NCBI GenBank assembly: GCA_910591455.2
Contig: OU342816.1
Location: forward strand, 5,536,476 to 5,600,475
Source: Pholis gunnellus
Lineage: Eukaryota; Chordata; Actinopteri; Perciformes; Pholidae
Reading direction: 5' to 3'
DNA: 64,000 nt
In this document: positions 40,281-51,701 of the stretch, in pieces
Layout: each line of letters opens with the position of its first letter
Numbering within the stretch: position 1 is the first letter of the stretch
Position numbers and translations under genes: made by a program
Notes under the pieces: generated by a model
Told to the model about the DNA's origin: nothing
Seen by the model: only the letters and a program-made list of their open reading frames with translations
The model's database searches: none

Positions 40281-40721
40281 CGATGTGACACTATTACTCG
40301 TAACACCATTGGAGGGCACTGCAGTCAGTGAGCTACAGTGATATAGGGATTTTCCTACCCTGATATTTGACTGTCGGGCAGCCATTCCTTTATGCCTGCG
40401 TAGATACCAAACTATTATAGTATTATAACGGCTATAACTAACCCCTGCTAATCACCTGGACCAAAACCCCAAATATGTATATCTTCTGTAATATGTGAAG
40501 GTTGTTTAGGCTGATAACTTCTAGGTGCTCTTTTCTGAAAGACAACCCTCAGGGCAACAACAACACAGTAATAGCTAGTCCCGCAATGAATCATGGGTGG
40601 GTCGTTGGTTTGAAAGTACGACAAATAAAACTTTACAGTCTAAAACATTTTACTTCGGATTCCCAAACAACGTTTTTTCTCCGTTATTTAAGATACGTGA
40701 AGTGGGTGTCAGACAGCAGCG

Positions 40722-41337
40722 ATGGAGGAAATACCTCTTAGTGAGAGGGCATCATTTGGTTTTGACAACGTACAGCACTGCCGACATCTTTGCTGTATGA
40801 CACTGAACTCTCCAGTGTATGGGCCCATCTTAATTCACCCATGGACCTATCCGACTCAAGAGCCCGCCGTGCCAGCTCACGGCAATGCATCATGGTCATT
40901 TGAGGTAAAATGCTGCATTCCGGTGCTGTAGGAAACCAAACTTTGTACATTCCTATGGTACTTCCATGTAGGAAACACAGGACATGTCGATTGAAACTAT
41001 TATATATATGTGTCCCTCTGAACTCTACACACCCATGCAATCATTAACCAGGGCACAAAAGGAAGTCACTGACCAAATTTCAGGCAACATAAAAAAAAAA
41101 ATCGTCCCTGGTGTTTATTCTAAAACGTATGCTGATTCATTTGGATGTAAAATTGCATTTTGCATATGCAAAATGTCAAAGACAAATTAGTACATGTTCT
41201 AAAGATGTTTTTTTTTTCATGTTTCAATGTTATTTATCTTTGAAATCTACAGTATTGTGCAAGTGGGACTGTGTGTGTTTCAGGCGTTCTTCTACCTTGA
41301 AAAGCCATATCCTCCACCTCAAGAACGGTGGCTATAA
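40722..41337 (+). CDS. Hypothetical two-exon gene, 78 residues, head-to-head with pafah1b2
   Basis: I do not recognise this protein. Exon 1 (40722-40904) is 61 codons from an ATG in strong context (G at -3, G at +4) to a donor GAG|gtaaaa. Exon 2 (41284-41337) follows an acceptor tgtgtgtttcag and adds 17 codons and a TAA in matching phase. A canonical AATAAA at 41366-41371 lies only 29 bases after the stop. The product begins MEEIPLSERASFGFDNVQHC, is rich in Pro, Trp, Tyr and Cys, has no signal peptide or membrane span, and ends EKPYPPPQERWL. It would share a promoter region with pafah1b2, about 450 bases away on the other strand. Chance assembly remains possible: both exons are short and the donor is only moderate. 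Confidence 0.35.
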
Positions 41338-41371
41338 CCCTGACAGATGGTCACTTTTACTTCAAAATAAA

Positions 41372-42700
41372 TACTCTGTTGCTATAAAAATCTGTGTTTT
41401 TTACCTCCACTGAGCCTGTATTGTGTCAGTGCTCTTCCTACCATCATGCTCCTTGTCGTACATACTCTATGTTTATGTTGGTTACTGCTCTCTTTAGGAA
41501 CCCTCTGCGTGTGACCCTTGGGACAGGCAGGTGATCTGTCGCATGCTTGCCCGACCCGGAATCCTCCACTTGTTGGACTGTTTGTTTACCTGCACTGTAC
41601 CACTTGTATTTCATAATATCTCCGCCTTTTTACTCTCTTGCGCTGCCTTAAGGTCACCAAATGTAATTGACTCGTCAGGCCGCAATTGAAGCCAGATGGG
41701 AGAGTCTGCTTGAAATTGCCACTGTCATTAATAAGAAAAAGGAAGTTATGTGACTTTGCTGAAGCCTTGAGGACTGTGAAAAATCCCTCACATCTTATTG
41801 CCAGAGGACGAATAAGGTGAATTTATCACAAAGGTCTTTACTGTGCAATACTCAGATAAGTCTACAATTGCTTAAATTAAAGTCCCACAAAAATGTGCTC
41901 TGCTTATTGTTCCCTCACATGGATGTTGAAGCTTCTCTGTGCAGAATGTCTTTCACACTAGGAGGCAGGTTTCACATTTATCTGCTGAAGGAGGAACGTT
42001 TCTCACCTCTGAGTTTAAGTCGTGCACAATTTGTGACATCACAACGACTTTCCAAACCAATCAATGTGTAACTAGTTACCACATGGTGATGTTGAAACCT
42101 GAAACCTTCAGTGCACATACACTGAGAAAGGACTTCTCAGTGAAGTCGGAGACATCTTGTGTCCAGCAGATACACTTTTGAAATGTGTTGTCATACTCAT
42201 AGATTCTGGAGTTTTCAACAAGGGAAAGAAACTTGTAATTAAATGTTGAAAATCCATATCAGACACAATTTGTTGTTCCAACATATTTTGTATCTGTCTT
42301 GAACATATCTTGTGAGGATGTAAGTTCATAATTGTGAATTTTGAAATGCACATTACAAAATTAAATGTCCAAGCTTTCAGACATCACTAATACATGTCAG
42401 TAACTCATGGTCTTTTCTCTTTAGAGGTAAATTAATAGGCTAATTGTTTTGAGGTGTAACCCACAGTTTTACACAACAGCACTTGAATATATTGCTGTGT
42501 TTGGCTTGAATAAATAATGAAACTGACTTATTTAGTAATACGACACTGTGGCCGCCAGGTGGTACCATTCAGCAGGAACATTACCACAACAATTACAGAT
42601 TAACTGGACCCTCTGTTATCAGTTCTAAATCATCAACCAAAAAAAACAGCGGAAGAGTGTGTGTGTGTGTGTGTGTGTAAATCCACTCCTTAAAGCGTCG
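41372..42700. other. Intergenic DNA
   Basis: No recognisable exon. A short (GT)n tract lies at about 42657-42678. Several 80-codon frames here have no motif. Confidence 0.5.
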
Positions 42701-43015
42701 CTAACAGCCCAACCACCAAAAAGCAGTCACACAGTGTCGAATGGCAGGTTGCGCAGGTAGGCAGAGTAACAGGTTGTGCAAGAGGTGAGGGAGTAAACAC
42801 CGCCCAGGTGTGTGCGTGTGTGCGTGTTTGTGTGCGTGTTTGTGTGCGCGCAGAGTGACTCACGTCTCCACCACCGAGGAGATAGTTTCACAGAAAAAGG
42901 CTACTTTTACCTCGACGGTCTGCGGCGACATTCGCGTTCATGACTCCGCTCAACAAGAGTACATGACGGGATTTTAACGGAGGAATTAACCGGCCGGAGT
43001 TGAGGCAGCGTTTCA
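42700..43015 (+). promoter_or_regulatory. Putative mpzl2 promoter and 5' UTR with AP-1 site
   Basis: GC content rises from about 42700 to 43015. A consensus AP-1 site TGACTCA is at 42856-42862, within 160 bases of the ATG. AP-1 is a usual driver of epithelial genes, so the fit with an epithelial adhesion gene is reasonable, but function is inferred only. Confidence 0.4.
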
Positions 43016-43729
43016 ATGTGTTGTCCTATGTATCGGATATGGCCTCTGCTTCTCCTGGGAGGATTGGTGGGGCCAGGTGAGTTGGAACAACTTCCTGGAG
43101 AGACTCTCTGTCAAGTTTACCAAGTCTACTCAAGCTGAAGCCGTGTTGAAGAGAGGATTTTTTGTGTGGGAAGGCAAGGCTACAGAGTGTCAGTGTTATA
43201 GAGTATTGGCCTATGTAAGGTTCAAGTATGTGTTCACATACACAACATATATGTGACACTTGTGTGTTAATATTGCTAAATGGTAGTTTTTCAGACCATG
43301 GATTATTTTCTCATACTGGATTCTTATACTATTATTATATATTTATACCATTGTGTTACAAATCCTTGTAATTGTATGTATTTTATTCACAATGTATCAT
43401 CAATCCGTAATAACTGGACATCACTGACGGTAAACACCTTTTTAGCAATAGTCCTATGTTTGAGTAACTTTACTCAATAGGACTCATTAGAGTCCTATGA
43501 CTCTAGACTCATTAGACATTATTAGACTCATTAGACTCATTAGACTGCTGTACTCTGTTGGGATCCAGAGGCAGAGCAAGACGTTTCAATAGTCGGATTT
43601 CTCTTTCTTTGAATAAAGAGGCTGATCATTTCAACAAATATATTCTTCTATTTCTCAAATATACTGTCTCTATAAAGTCCATAATGTAACATCTAAGTAT
43701 GTCTTAATCGTGGGCTAAAAGTCAAAGGA

Positions 43730-43769
<40 letters not shown>

Positions 43770-46700
43770 CAGCTTCACTATAACAATATTTGATTATCAC
43801 CATTAAAAATAACATCAGGCAAGACTTGAATTGCTGCTGATTAAATCCCAAACACTGTAAAGTTATGCCGTGGAACAAACAAATGTGAAGGCATTGATAT
43901 TTGGCAAAAGCTAGAAGACTAGTTTATCAAAGAGAAAGTAGGGATATGTGCATGAAAATACAAAAAACGGGTCCACGTCCAGGTGAGTAATGAAACGATG
44001 CACCCTCCCTGTGCTGATCAGTGTCATTTTGTGAGAGAACAGATGATCAAAATCCCTTTTACTTCAGCACATTTCACTGAGTCAGCGATATGTTTGTGCT
44101 GTATATCGAGTGTCCTAATTAATAGAAGTAGTTCAATAAAATGCTGTGTGACTTGAGGGCATGAATTCCACTGATTGGACTGGAGGTGCTTTAAACAAGG
44201 GTGGACATTCAGTGGCAATTACAGTGTTATTTAGTGTAATTTCAATAGTTTTTTTTCAAAATGTTAATACATTTAAGAGGAGACGCTGTAGGTGAATAGG
44301 CTAAAAAAAAATGTAACTAACAGATTAAACCATTAAACTTCCACAGTTGATTAATTACATTAAGACAATTTCATGTTTTATTTTAATTTTCTGAAATGTC
44401 ACCTTTAAATATACAAATGAGGTTATCTAATGCTAACTTTTAGTGAATTTAAGAGAAATCTACAGACGCAAATAGAAACAGTAGAATAAACACCTATATG
44501 TGTATTGTGGACCACTAGTCTGAGAGAAGACATGTTATGAAAGCAAAATTGACCAAACTCTCAAAATTGACCAGTGCAGGAAAAAGCTACGTTTTTGCCT
44601 GGGCTGCCTCGTCTTTAAAATAAAAAAAGGCTTAATCCTGCGGTTAAAGCCAGTCAGTCGTAGGACATCCACCATGAGAACGTTCCCTCTGGATATCTGA
44701 ACGTCGCTCCATTCTGTCTGATAAGCACTCTTATAGCATCACAATGGATAGATAACGTGGAGCAGGCTTTGTTACACGGCTAATCGTAACGTTCCCAGGC
44801 ACTTTCCAGTGAGGAAACTGCTGCTCGCAAGTAGCACAGGCCTGTTTTCATTGGCAGCATTCGCATGCAAATCCTTGGAAAGGATTGGAAAGCTTTTCAT
44901 GAGCCATTGCTGCTATAATTCTTATTTAATTGTTGGACAATAACAACAGTTAATACAAAATTAGTTTCATAAATCCCACTTTTAGTTTCGATTCTGCTCG
45001 TCCATCTCATTCCTATGTCAGTTCCTTTCTGATGAGATCGTTGGCTGTTAAACAATTAAGCTTGCGCACGTTTTTGTTCGGTTAATTCAGTTTAACTGCT
45101 CGATCTGTGTGAGGCAGATGCTGTAGTGAACTGTCTCACTGAAGGGAACGACCATCACTGTGTCCACTCTTCAGGAAAACACACTGACCTGATAATCTAA
45201 GACAAACAATAACAAAAAAAAATACAGTTGAAAACTGCTTCATCAGCCCAAATCTAACAAATATGATTGAAAAGAAATCAACTGGGAGAATATTTGCATC
45301 GTGTTTTGAAAAACGTGTTGATCATTTAGTTTTTCGTTCTCTGGGTTAAATGTCATGTGTGAAGGCTTCCTGTGTGGAATTTAACCAGAAGTTGTGGATG
45401 TGCCTGTACTTGCACCGGCCCCTAAAATATTCACAGAAACCACACCCCTCTGATGTAACTACGGCCTCCAAACAAAGCTTACCGGTCCGGGTTTAAATGA
45501 ATCATTCAATTGTAGCATTTGATCTCTCTCGCTCAGATTTGGTTAAACGCACCCTTTTTCCTTCTATGGCTCGAGATGGACATGAAAACAAAAGTCCTTT
45601 GATCTGGTATTTCCTGGTGTAAAGGCATCGTCAGCTCCATGAGAGGAAGTGATGTATGTGGGAGCTAAACAAGTTCTCAGGGATTAGACAAAGAAACACA
45701 TTCTAAAAGGAAACCAAAAGTAGAATAACGCATACATCTACTAATTTCACTTAATTTTTTACATTACAGTCTAGTCATTAAGTAGATCTTAAAGATGGGT
45801 TAGTTTTTGATTTGATTAATATTTTGTTTTATCATTCAGTTGGATATCATTGACCGAATTGTCCCTGTGGGTTCACCGTACAGAGACACTGACCATGTCC
45901 CACTAAATACTGTCGCCCTGTTAAGTTTAATGCTCTTCTGCAGTCATACTTGTTTGATTTCATCCCTCCCTGTCCAGGATTACAGAACATTCTTGTCCTC
46001 CTCTTCCCTGTAATTCACTAGAATTAACTAATGCTTTAATCCCCAGAAGGGGTCTGCAGGTCTGCTCATCACTGTGGCCGACAGTGTGATGCAGATTTAG
46101 CTCAAATATTTAACTTCGCCAAACCCCTTGAAGGAGATGAACGGATGCCAAATTGAACTTACTGTAGCATGCTTTGTTTCAAGTCAGCCATGAAGGAAAC
46201 TATTTGTTTTCATGTCACTAATATGTTCACTATCTGTATTAGTGAACAGATGTTGAGTAACAAACATCCAAACCTGCTCTTTTTCAGAAAACCTAATAGT
46301 CCCTTTATTTTGAAGGCATCTGTAAAGGCGGTGCTCATCTACATTTCTGTACTTGCACACACATGCAATCATTAACCCATAGTAGGCCTAGCTATTATAT
46401 TATTTGCTCTCTTGTTTGCTGCACTGAAGCACTGAAGTGAAGTCATGTAGAGGAGTCGTGGCTTTTGTCATCAGAATAAACTCACTCACAGTTCATACTG
46501 TAGCCTTGAAGAGTGAACACCAGATATCCGAGTCTTTCTCTTTGCTCTCAACTGTCAAGGACTGTTTTTTTTTGTGTTCGAGAAGCAGTGATAACTATGT
46601 TTGGTGCAAACAGCCCTGCTCTTGTTTTTGTGGTTTAATGAAATGCTCTGAAACCTGAGGAGTGAAATAAGAGACCCGGGCAGTTTGACCTATCACGTGT

Positions 46701-49559
46701 GCTGTGTGAATGAGTCAGGCAGTGGAGGTTTGTTAGGTTGATTGTAATGTCGATGGGTGTTTTCTCACACTTATTTGTCATTATCACAGGTGTGCGACAT
46801 GTCAGTGGAATAGAAGTTTACACGGCGAAAGAGGTGGAAGCGGTCAACGGGACAAATGTGAGGCTGAAGTGCACCTTCAGCTCCAGTCACCCGGTGTCGA
46901 CTAGCTCCGCCATAGTGTCCTGGAACTTCAGGCCCTTAGGTTCAGGAGCGGATGAGTCGGTGTGTAGAATTACATTTTTTTTCATGAAGTTTTGCTTTGA
47001 ATGTGTTTTTATTGTGTTTTAATGTCATTATTAAACAAGTCCACTTGTGATTTTTTTATAGGGCCTTAAAAGTGTTGATTGTCACATTCGGTTCATTTTC
47101 TCATCTCCATTCTTGTAACAAAAGCCATTCAATGTATTTGCCTTCTTTTAACAGCTCTCGGTGTACAATCTTAAAGTGCCAATGGCTAGCTCCACACTTA
47201 GAAATAGAGGGAGCTGATAAGAATATATTTATATTTATGTCAAATAGGGCTGCAACAACGAATCGATAAAATCGATAAAAATCGATTATCAAAAGAGTTG
47301 GCAACGAATTTCATTACTACTGGTCTACCAGGCGAACACGGTAAAGTTTATTCAGTTAACTCATTAAAGGACTGTTATACTTGTAGGTGATGAGAGACAG
47401 AGTATTTTGGGTAACCCACTGAACCCCACTCCTGATAGTAGTCCATTTCTTTTTTTAAATTATTACTTTAACACCTCAGGGATGTTCAAGCAACCTGTTT
47501 GTGCACTTTCTGAAGATGTTTTGCACTGTGAATTTACACTGTCAGCTCTGTTTTTGAAAAAAGGGTTAGAAATTAATGCTTTTTTGTTTTTTTATCCGAT
47601 TCATCGATTAAACGAACAAATAATCGACAGATTAATCGATTATTAAAATAATCGTTAGTTGCAGCCCTAATGTCAAATAGAGATAGAAGAGCCAGTGGCT
47701 GGTCTGCTGCTAATGGTGACGCATACATACAGTACATTACGTCATGTCTTGAGATGCGTATCTCCTGGTAGCCAATGCACAGAAAACAAGAGACGCCACA
47801 GCAGCTGCGTTTCTATACATTTTAAAAGCAGTTTTTTTTTTATCATACTTGCTAAGTTGTTTGGACTTCTACACTCTTTGCAAGTTTGCTGTATTGTTTG
47901 TGTGTCAGGTGTTTTACTACCAGGAGGTACCATACCCTCCACAGACCGGGCGCTTTAAAGGCCACGCGGTGTGGTCAGGAGATATTCCGAGGCAGGACGC
48001 TTCCATCACGCTGCATGAGGTGCCTCCGACCTTCAATGGCACCTACATCTGCCAGGTGCGCAACCGTCCAGATGTGCACGGCAGCAGTGGAGAGATCGTC
48101 CTCACAGTTGTCAACAAAGGTTAGACTGGCGGCACTGCACGCGTGGAAGAAAAGTCTGTCACATTGCATCAGCATCACATTTACTACAGGAAAAAGAAAA
48201 TTCTAAATTGTTGAGCTTTTAACCTCATTTTTGCTGTTCAGTCAGTACTATCAATGCTTTCAGGATGTTTTTACTACTCAGTTTTAGTACTCAGGCCTTT
48301 CCACAGGAAGGTCAAAGGTCAAGGTCTTCCCTGGAACAGGTATGGGTAGCAGTGTCTGGCTAAAGAGCAGCTTTGCATAATGAAATGCCTGCAGCAGGAA
48401 GCATTGAGGTTTCACCCACAGTTATCACTAATTTTGGTTCTCACTGCTTCCAGTTTCCCTCTCTGAGATCGGCATCCTGGCAGCGGCAGTTGGAGGCGCC
48501 TGTGCTGTAATCATGGTCCTCCTCTGTATCTTCGTGGGGGTGAGATTTTACAAGAGAAAGCACATGAGCGCGGACATTGAGATGCACCCGCAGGAACGCG
48601 TGTGGAAGGACCCGACCGTGTGGTGAGGGCCAGAGAGCCAGAGCTCCTCTTCTTCTCGGGGCTGGTGTGGAGTCTGATTGGCTGTTTGGGTCCGCTCTGC
48701 CGGACAAGACAGATTAAATTTGATGGTGGGGAGGCATCTTTTTCTTCCATCTTTGCTCCTCCAATGTGAACCTCTCGGATATTATTGTGTCCTTCAGTGT
48801 TAGGGTTATGTACCACCCTTCCCATTTGTTCTAATGCCAAATCGTTCTACACTTTTGACATGTTTTACCAAAAGTTGCCAGTGATTGTAATTGCTAACTT
48901 AATTTTATTGAGATTACTTTTTTTTTTAAACTGTTATGTAAGAGATGTATATATATGGAGGGATTTACATGCTGTTCTTGGAGCCTGTTCATTGACCTCA
49001 ATTCACAGCAGCAGTGCTGACTGAACCAATTTTGCTTTTGATTCGTCCCTTTATCTTTTCACCATGGGATTTTAAAAGAAAACATTAGTTATTTTATGAT
49101 GTGTTTTATGGAATTAAGCTTCAACTAACTCATCACATAAAACACATTATAATACATGATACTGCTGCGGTGAATTAGGACATATCCTCTCTATTACCGG
49201 CTGTTGGCAAAACCTTAACCTTCCTTTGTGAGCTTCAGCTGCAATAACAACTGCTGCATCATAGCTTGTGTCACTTTAACTTGTGAATACAGGTGAACTG
49301 GTTTTGGTGGAGAAATATTCCTGAACTGATGTTTTGGTCCTCTTTGTCCACGAAAGGAAGCAGTACATCAATTCTCTGTGGTACTCTGGCTGGGTTTGTT
49401 TGAATATAAGGATTCTGGGTATACACTATACATGTATCCATGAGTAGCCTGCTTCATTGTCTGTGTGTGTGATTGAATTTGTTTTGTGGGGATTGCGTCA
49501 GTTCACCTGAAGAGGCCGCTCATCTGTTGGTGAAGAAGAAGAAAGATTCTGTAAGTTGA
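43016..49559 (+). CDS. mpzl2: Myelin protein zero-like 2 (epithelial V-like antigen)
   Basis: A type I membrane protein that mediates homophilic adhesion in epithelia. Exons are 43016-43076, 46790-46959, 47909-48119, 48454-48622 and, probably, 49502-49559. Phases agree and give 222 residues (human 215). A signal peptide covers about residues 1-26 with the core WPLLLLGGLVG. The V-type Ig domain has its cysteine pair at Cys48 (RLKCTFSS) and Cys125 (GTYICQVRN), the core tryptophan in SWNFRPL, and N-glycosylation sequons at Asn40 and Asn120. One membrane span runs about residues 153-177, followed by RFYKRKH. EAVNGT, LKCTFSS, WNFRPL and the linker SEI are closer to MPZL2 than to MPZL1 or MPZL3. 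The end is uncertain: if intron 4 is retained, a TGA at 48624 gives 204 residues ending KDPTVW. If spliced, the tail is KDPTVCSPEEAAHLLVKKKK plus DSVS. Confidence 0.9.
43481..43545 (+). repeat. Minisatellite of GACTCATTA units
   Basis: Several imperfect copies of GACTCATTAGA and related units in tandem. Each unit contains GACTCA, the core of an AP-1 half-palindrome. Confidence 0.7.
43731..43768 (+). repeat. Poly(G) tract, 38 bases
   Basis: An uninterrupted G run in mpzl2 intron 1. In fish assemblies such runs are prone to sequencing and assembly error. Confidence 0.95.
47245..47669. mobile_element. hAT-type MITE with perfect 8-bp target duplication
   Basis: The element begins TAGGGCTGCAAC and ends GTTGCAGCCCTA, a perfect 12-base inverted repeat. 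It is flanked by identical ATGTCAAA eight-mers at 47237-47244 and 47670-47677. An 8-base duplication is the mark of hAT transposase. Subterminal sequence is rich in ATCGAT/TCGATTA motifs. At 425 bases it has no transposase and is non-autonomous. It lies in mpzl2 intron 2. Confidence 0.9.
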
Positions 49560-50700
49560 GATGATGAAGCATCTGAACCCAGCAGTGGAGATGATGATGA
49601 CGAGGACGATGAAGAGGAGGATGATGATGATGATGATGATGACGACGATGACGATGACGACGATGATGACGACGATGATGTTGCTGATGATGATTGAATA
49701 GACACACTCGACTCCATTTTAACATCCGCCTTTTTTGCTAGTCACTTACGTGATTCTGATGTTTAGATGACTTGTAATTTATAGTACTTTTACAGGACTC
49801 AAGCATTATGGTCACTGAATTACAGCGTGCCTTTCTGTAAATATTGTCTTTTTTTCTTTGTTACAATCTGGAGCCTACATTACCCACAATGCAACTCGCC
49901 TGCCAGCAGTACGGTCAGAGATTTGGGTGCGTTATGCTAGTAGTAGGTAATGTAGCCTCGAGCTTCGAGCAGAGATGAGCGTGCTAACGAGATCTCGTGG
50001 TCTTTCCTCTCCAACGCTTCCAGATTTTTCTTTCGTTTTCAAACTTATAGTCGACGCTGACTCAAGTGACATCATGTGAGGCAGTATCAGACTTAACACA
50101 GCTCCCTCTGGGGCCACAAAAGGCTTCATAGAACTTTTTAATATATATATGCAGTGGTTCTCCCCAACACCTGTAAACAGACTTGTCTTATTCGGTGGTG
50201 TTCCTCTTTAAATTCTGTGTTTGATGGATGTTGATTGATGGATGAGAGTTTGTTGTACATGACTGTTTTAACTTTGTGTTTTGGGCTCTTTGCTAGAAAC
50301 ACCACATACTAGTGCAGATAGTGTTTGTTCAGCTATGGCGTTGCCAGATGTTTCCACTGTTCATTTTTTTAAAAGCATCAGCCGAGAGTACATAAATCAA
50401 AATGTTTTGAAAGAAGTGTTTTTGCAGAGAGTTTTGAATGCTACTAGAGTGAAACAGAAGAATGGGTGCCACTGCCATCATTTATTTTTTGCTACCAGAA
50501 AATCCACCACAAGGTTTGTGAGTGATCAACAAAGGACGGTGTTTACTACATTGGCAACGTTGCACAATTGATTTTATATTTAGTTTTTGTACATAGTGTA
50601 AAGTAAGCAGAAATTCTCAACTTTTTGAAAGTCCTGAAATGTTGTCATATATATCGCTGTAGAGCAACTCTGGAATAAAGAACTGTTTTTTGAAATTATT
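49560..50700 (+). other. mpzl2 3' UTR
   Basis: Sequence after the presumed TGA runs to AATAAA at 50674-50679. The first 135 bases encode an in-frame acidic stretch (see findings). Past that, a 96-codon frame at 50281-50571 has no recognisable domain and is taken as UTR. Confidence 0.6.
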
Positions 50701-51701
50701 AAATTGCATGAATTTTGAAAAATGAATGTTCAGTGTGTGGGATCAGATCAGCTCTAAAGGAGAAAAGATTGGGTGGGTGAGTGAAATACCAACCAGCAGC
50801 CACACCTGTTTGTGACAATGACTTACAGTCTCACTTCCTGTTGTAACACAACTGAGTTAAGCTCACAGTATGTCCAGTTTTTGGATCTAACATGGAGCAA
50901 AAATGGAGCTGCCTGTCTTAAAATGTGTTACTTCGTATTGTAAACAGGTTGAAATCATTTCACCAGGACATTGTACATTTTTTTTATGGATCAGTTAACA
51001 CCTACTGAACAGTCATAGAAATACCACAGGCCTTACTGTTCTGAGCATAAATTCATCAACAGCAGAAGAGGCATGCAGGACACATCGCCCCCTGGTGGTG
51101 TCACAAGCTCTCTTTTTACATTGTCCCTAAGTGTTATTTTTCTTCTGTTCACTTAAACACGGCCCATGCTTTTATATCCGTGCTCTTAAAAAAGATAAAA
51201 CAAAACTCAAGTGTGCAGTTAACATAGAACAGCTATTGAAGTCGGGGTAGAGAGGGACTCTAACCTCAGACGTGGGAACCTGTTCAAGACACACGCTTGT
51301 CATAAACCACAAGCTGCTCCTCACTGACTCCTTTGCTCATAATTCATTGTACTTCTTATGGAATGAAAATATGCACAGTTGAACCGGTTCTTTCTCTGTG
51401 TCAATGGGTTGAGTGCTGTTAGTAAATACAGAGATATTTTCAAGATCTCCGACAACCAATTAACTTGGTTTTCAAGGAAATGATCAGCAAGATAAGGGTC
51501 ACAGTAAATCGAAAGCTTTTATGAGCATTCGTCCCCACTTTTTCCTTTGGCACACTGTATGTAACAAACACTGAATAACATAAATGTGCCTGAGTTTAGT
51601 TTTGTGTGTGTGTGAAATGCACTGGAATCAATTAGCCTCTTATGTCTCATAAAAAAAGACTCTTTGGTTATTCATTATTTTATCTTATTTTGTCATTTCT
51701 G

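Larger units (their letters stand above)
43077..46789 (+). other. mpzl2 intron 1
   Basis: A 3.7 kb intron between gtgagt and ttatcacag. Besides the tandem repeat and G run listed separately, I see no exon in it. A 73-codon frame at 46437-46658 has no recognisable feature. Confidence 0.8.

Noticed and set aside
49498..49725. Poly-Ser and poly-His frames on the minus strand
   Set aside because: Antisense of the GAY repeat in the mpzl2 terminal exon. Only the Asp frame shows wobble-only variation.
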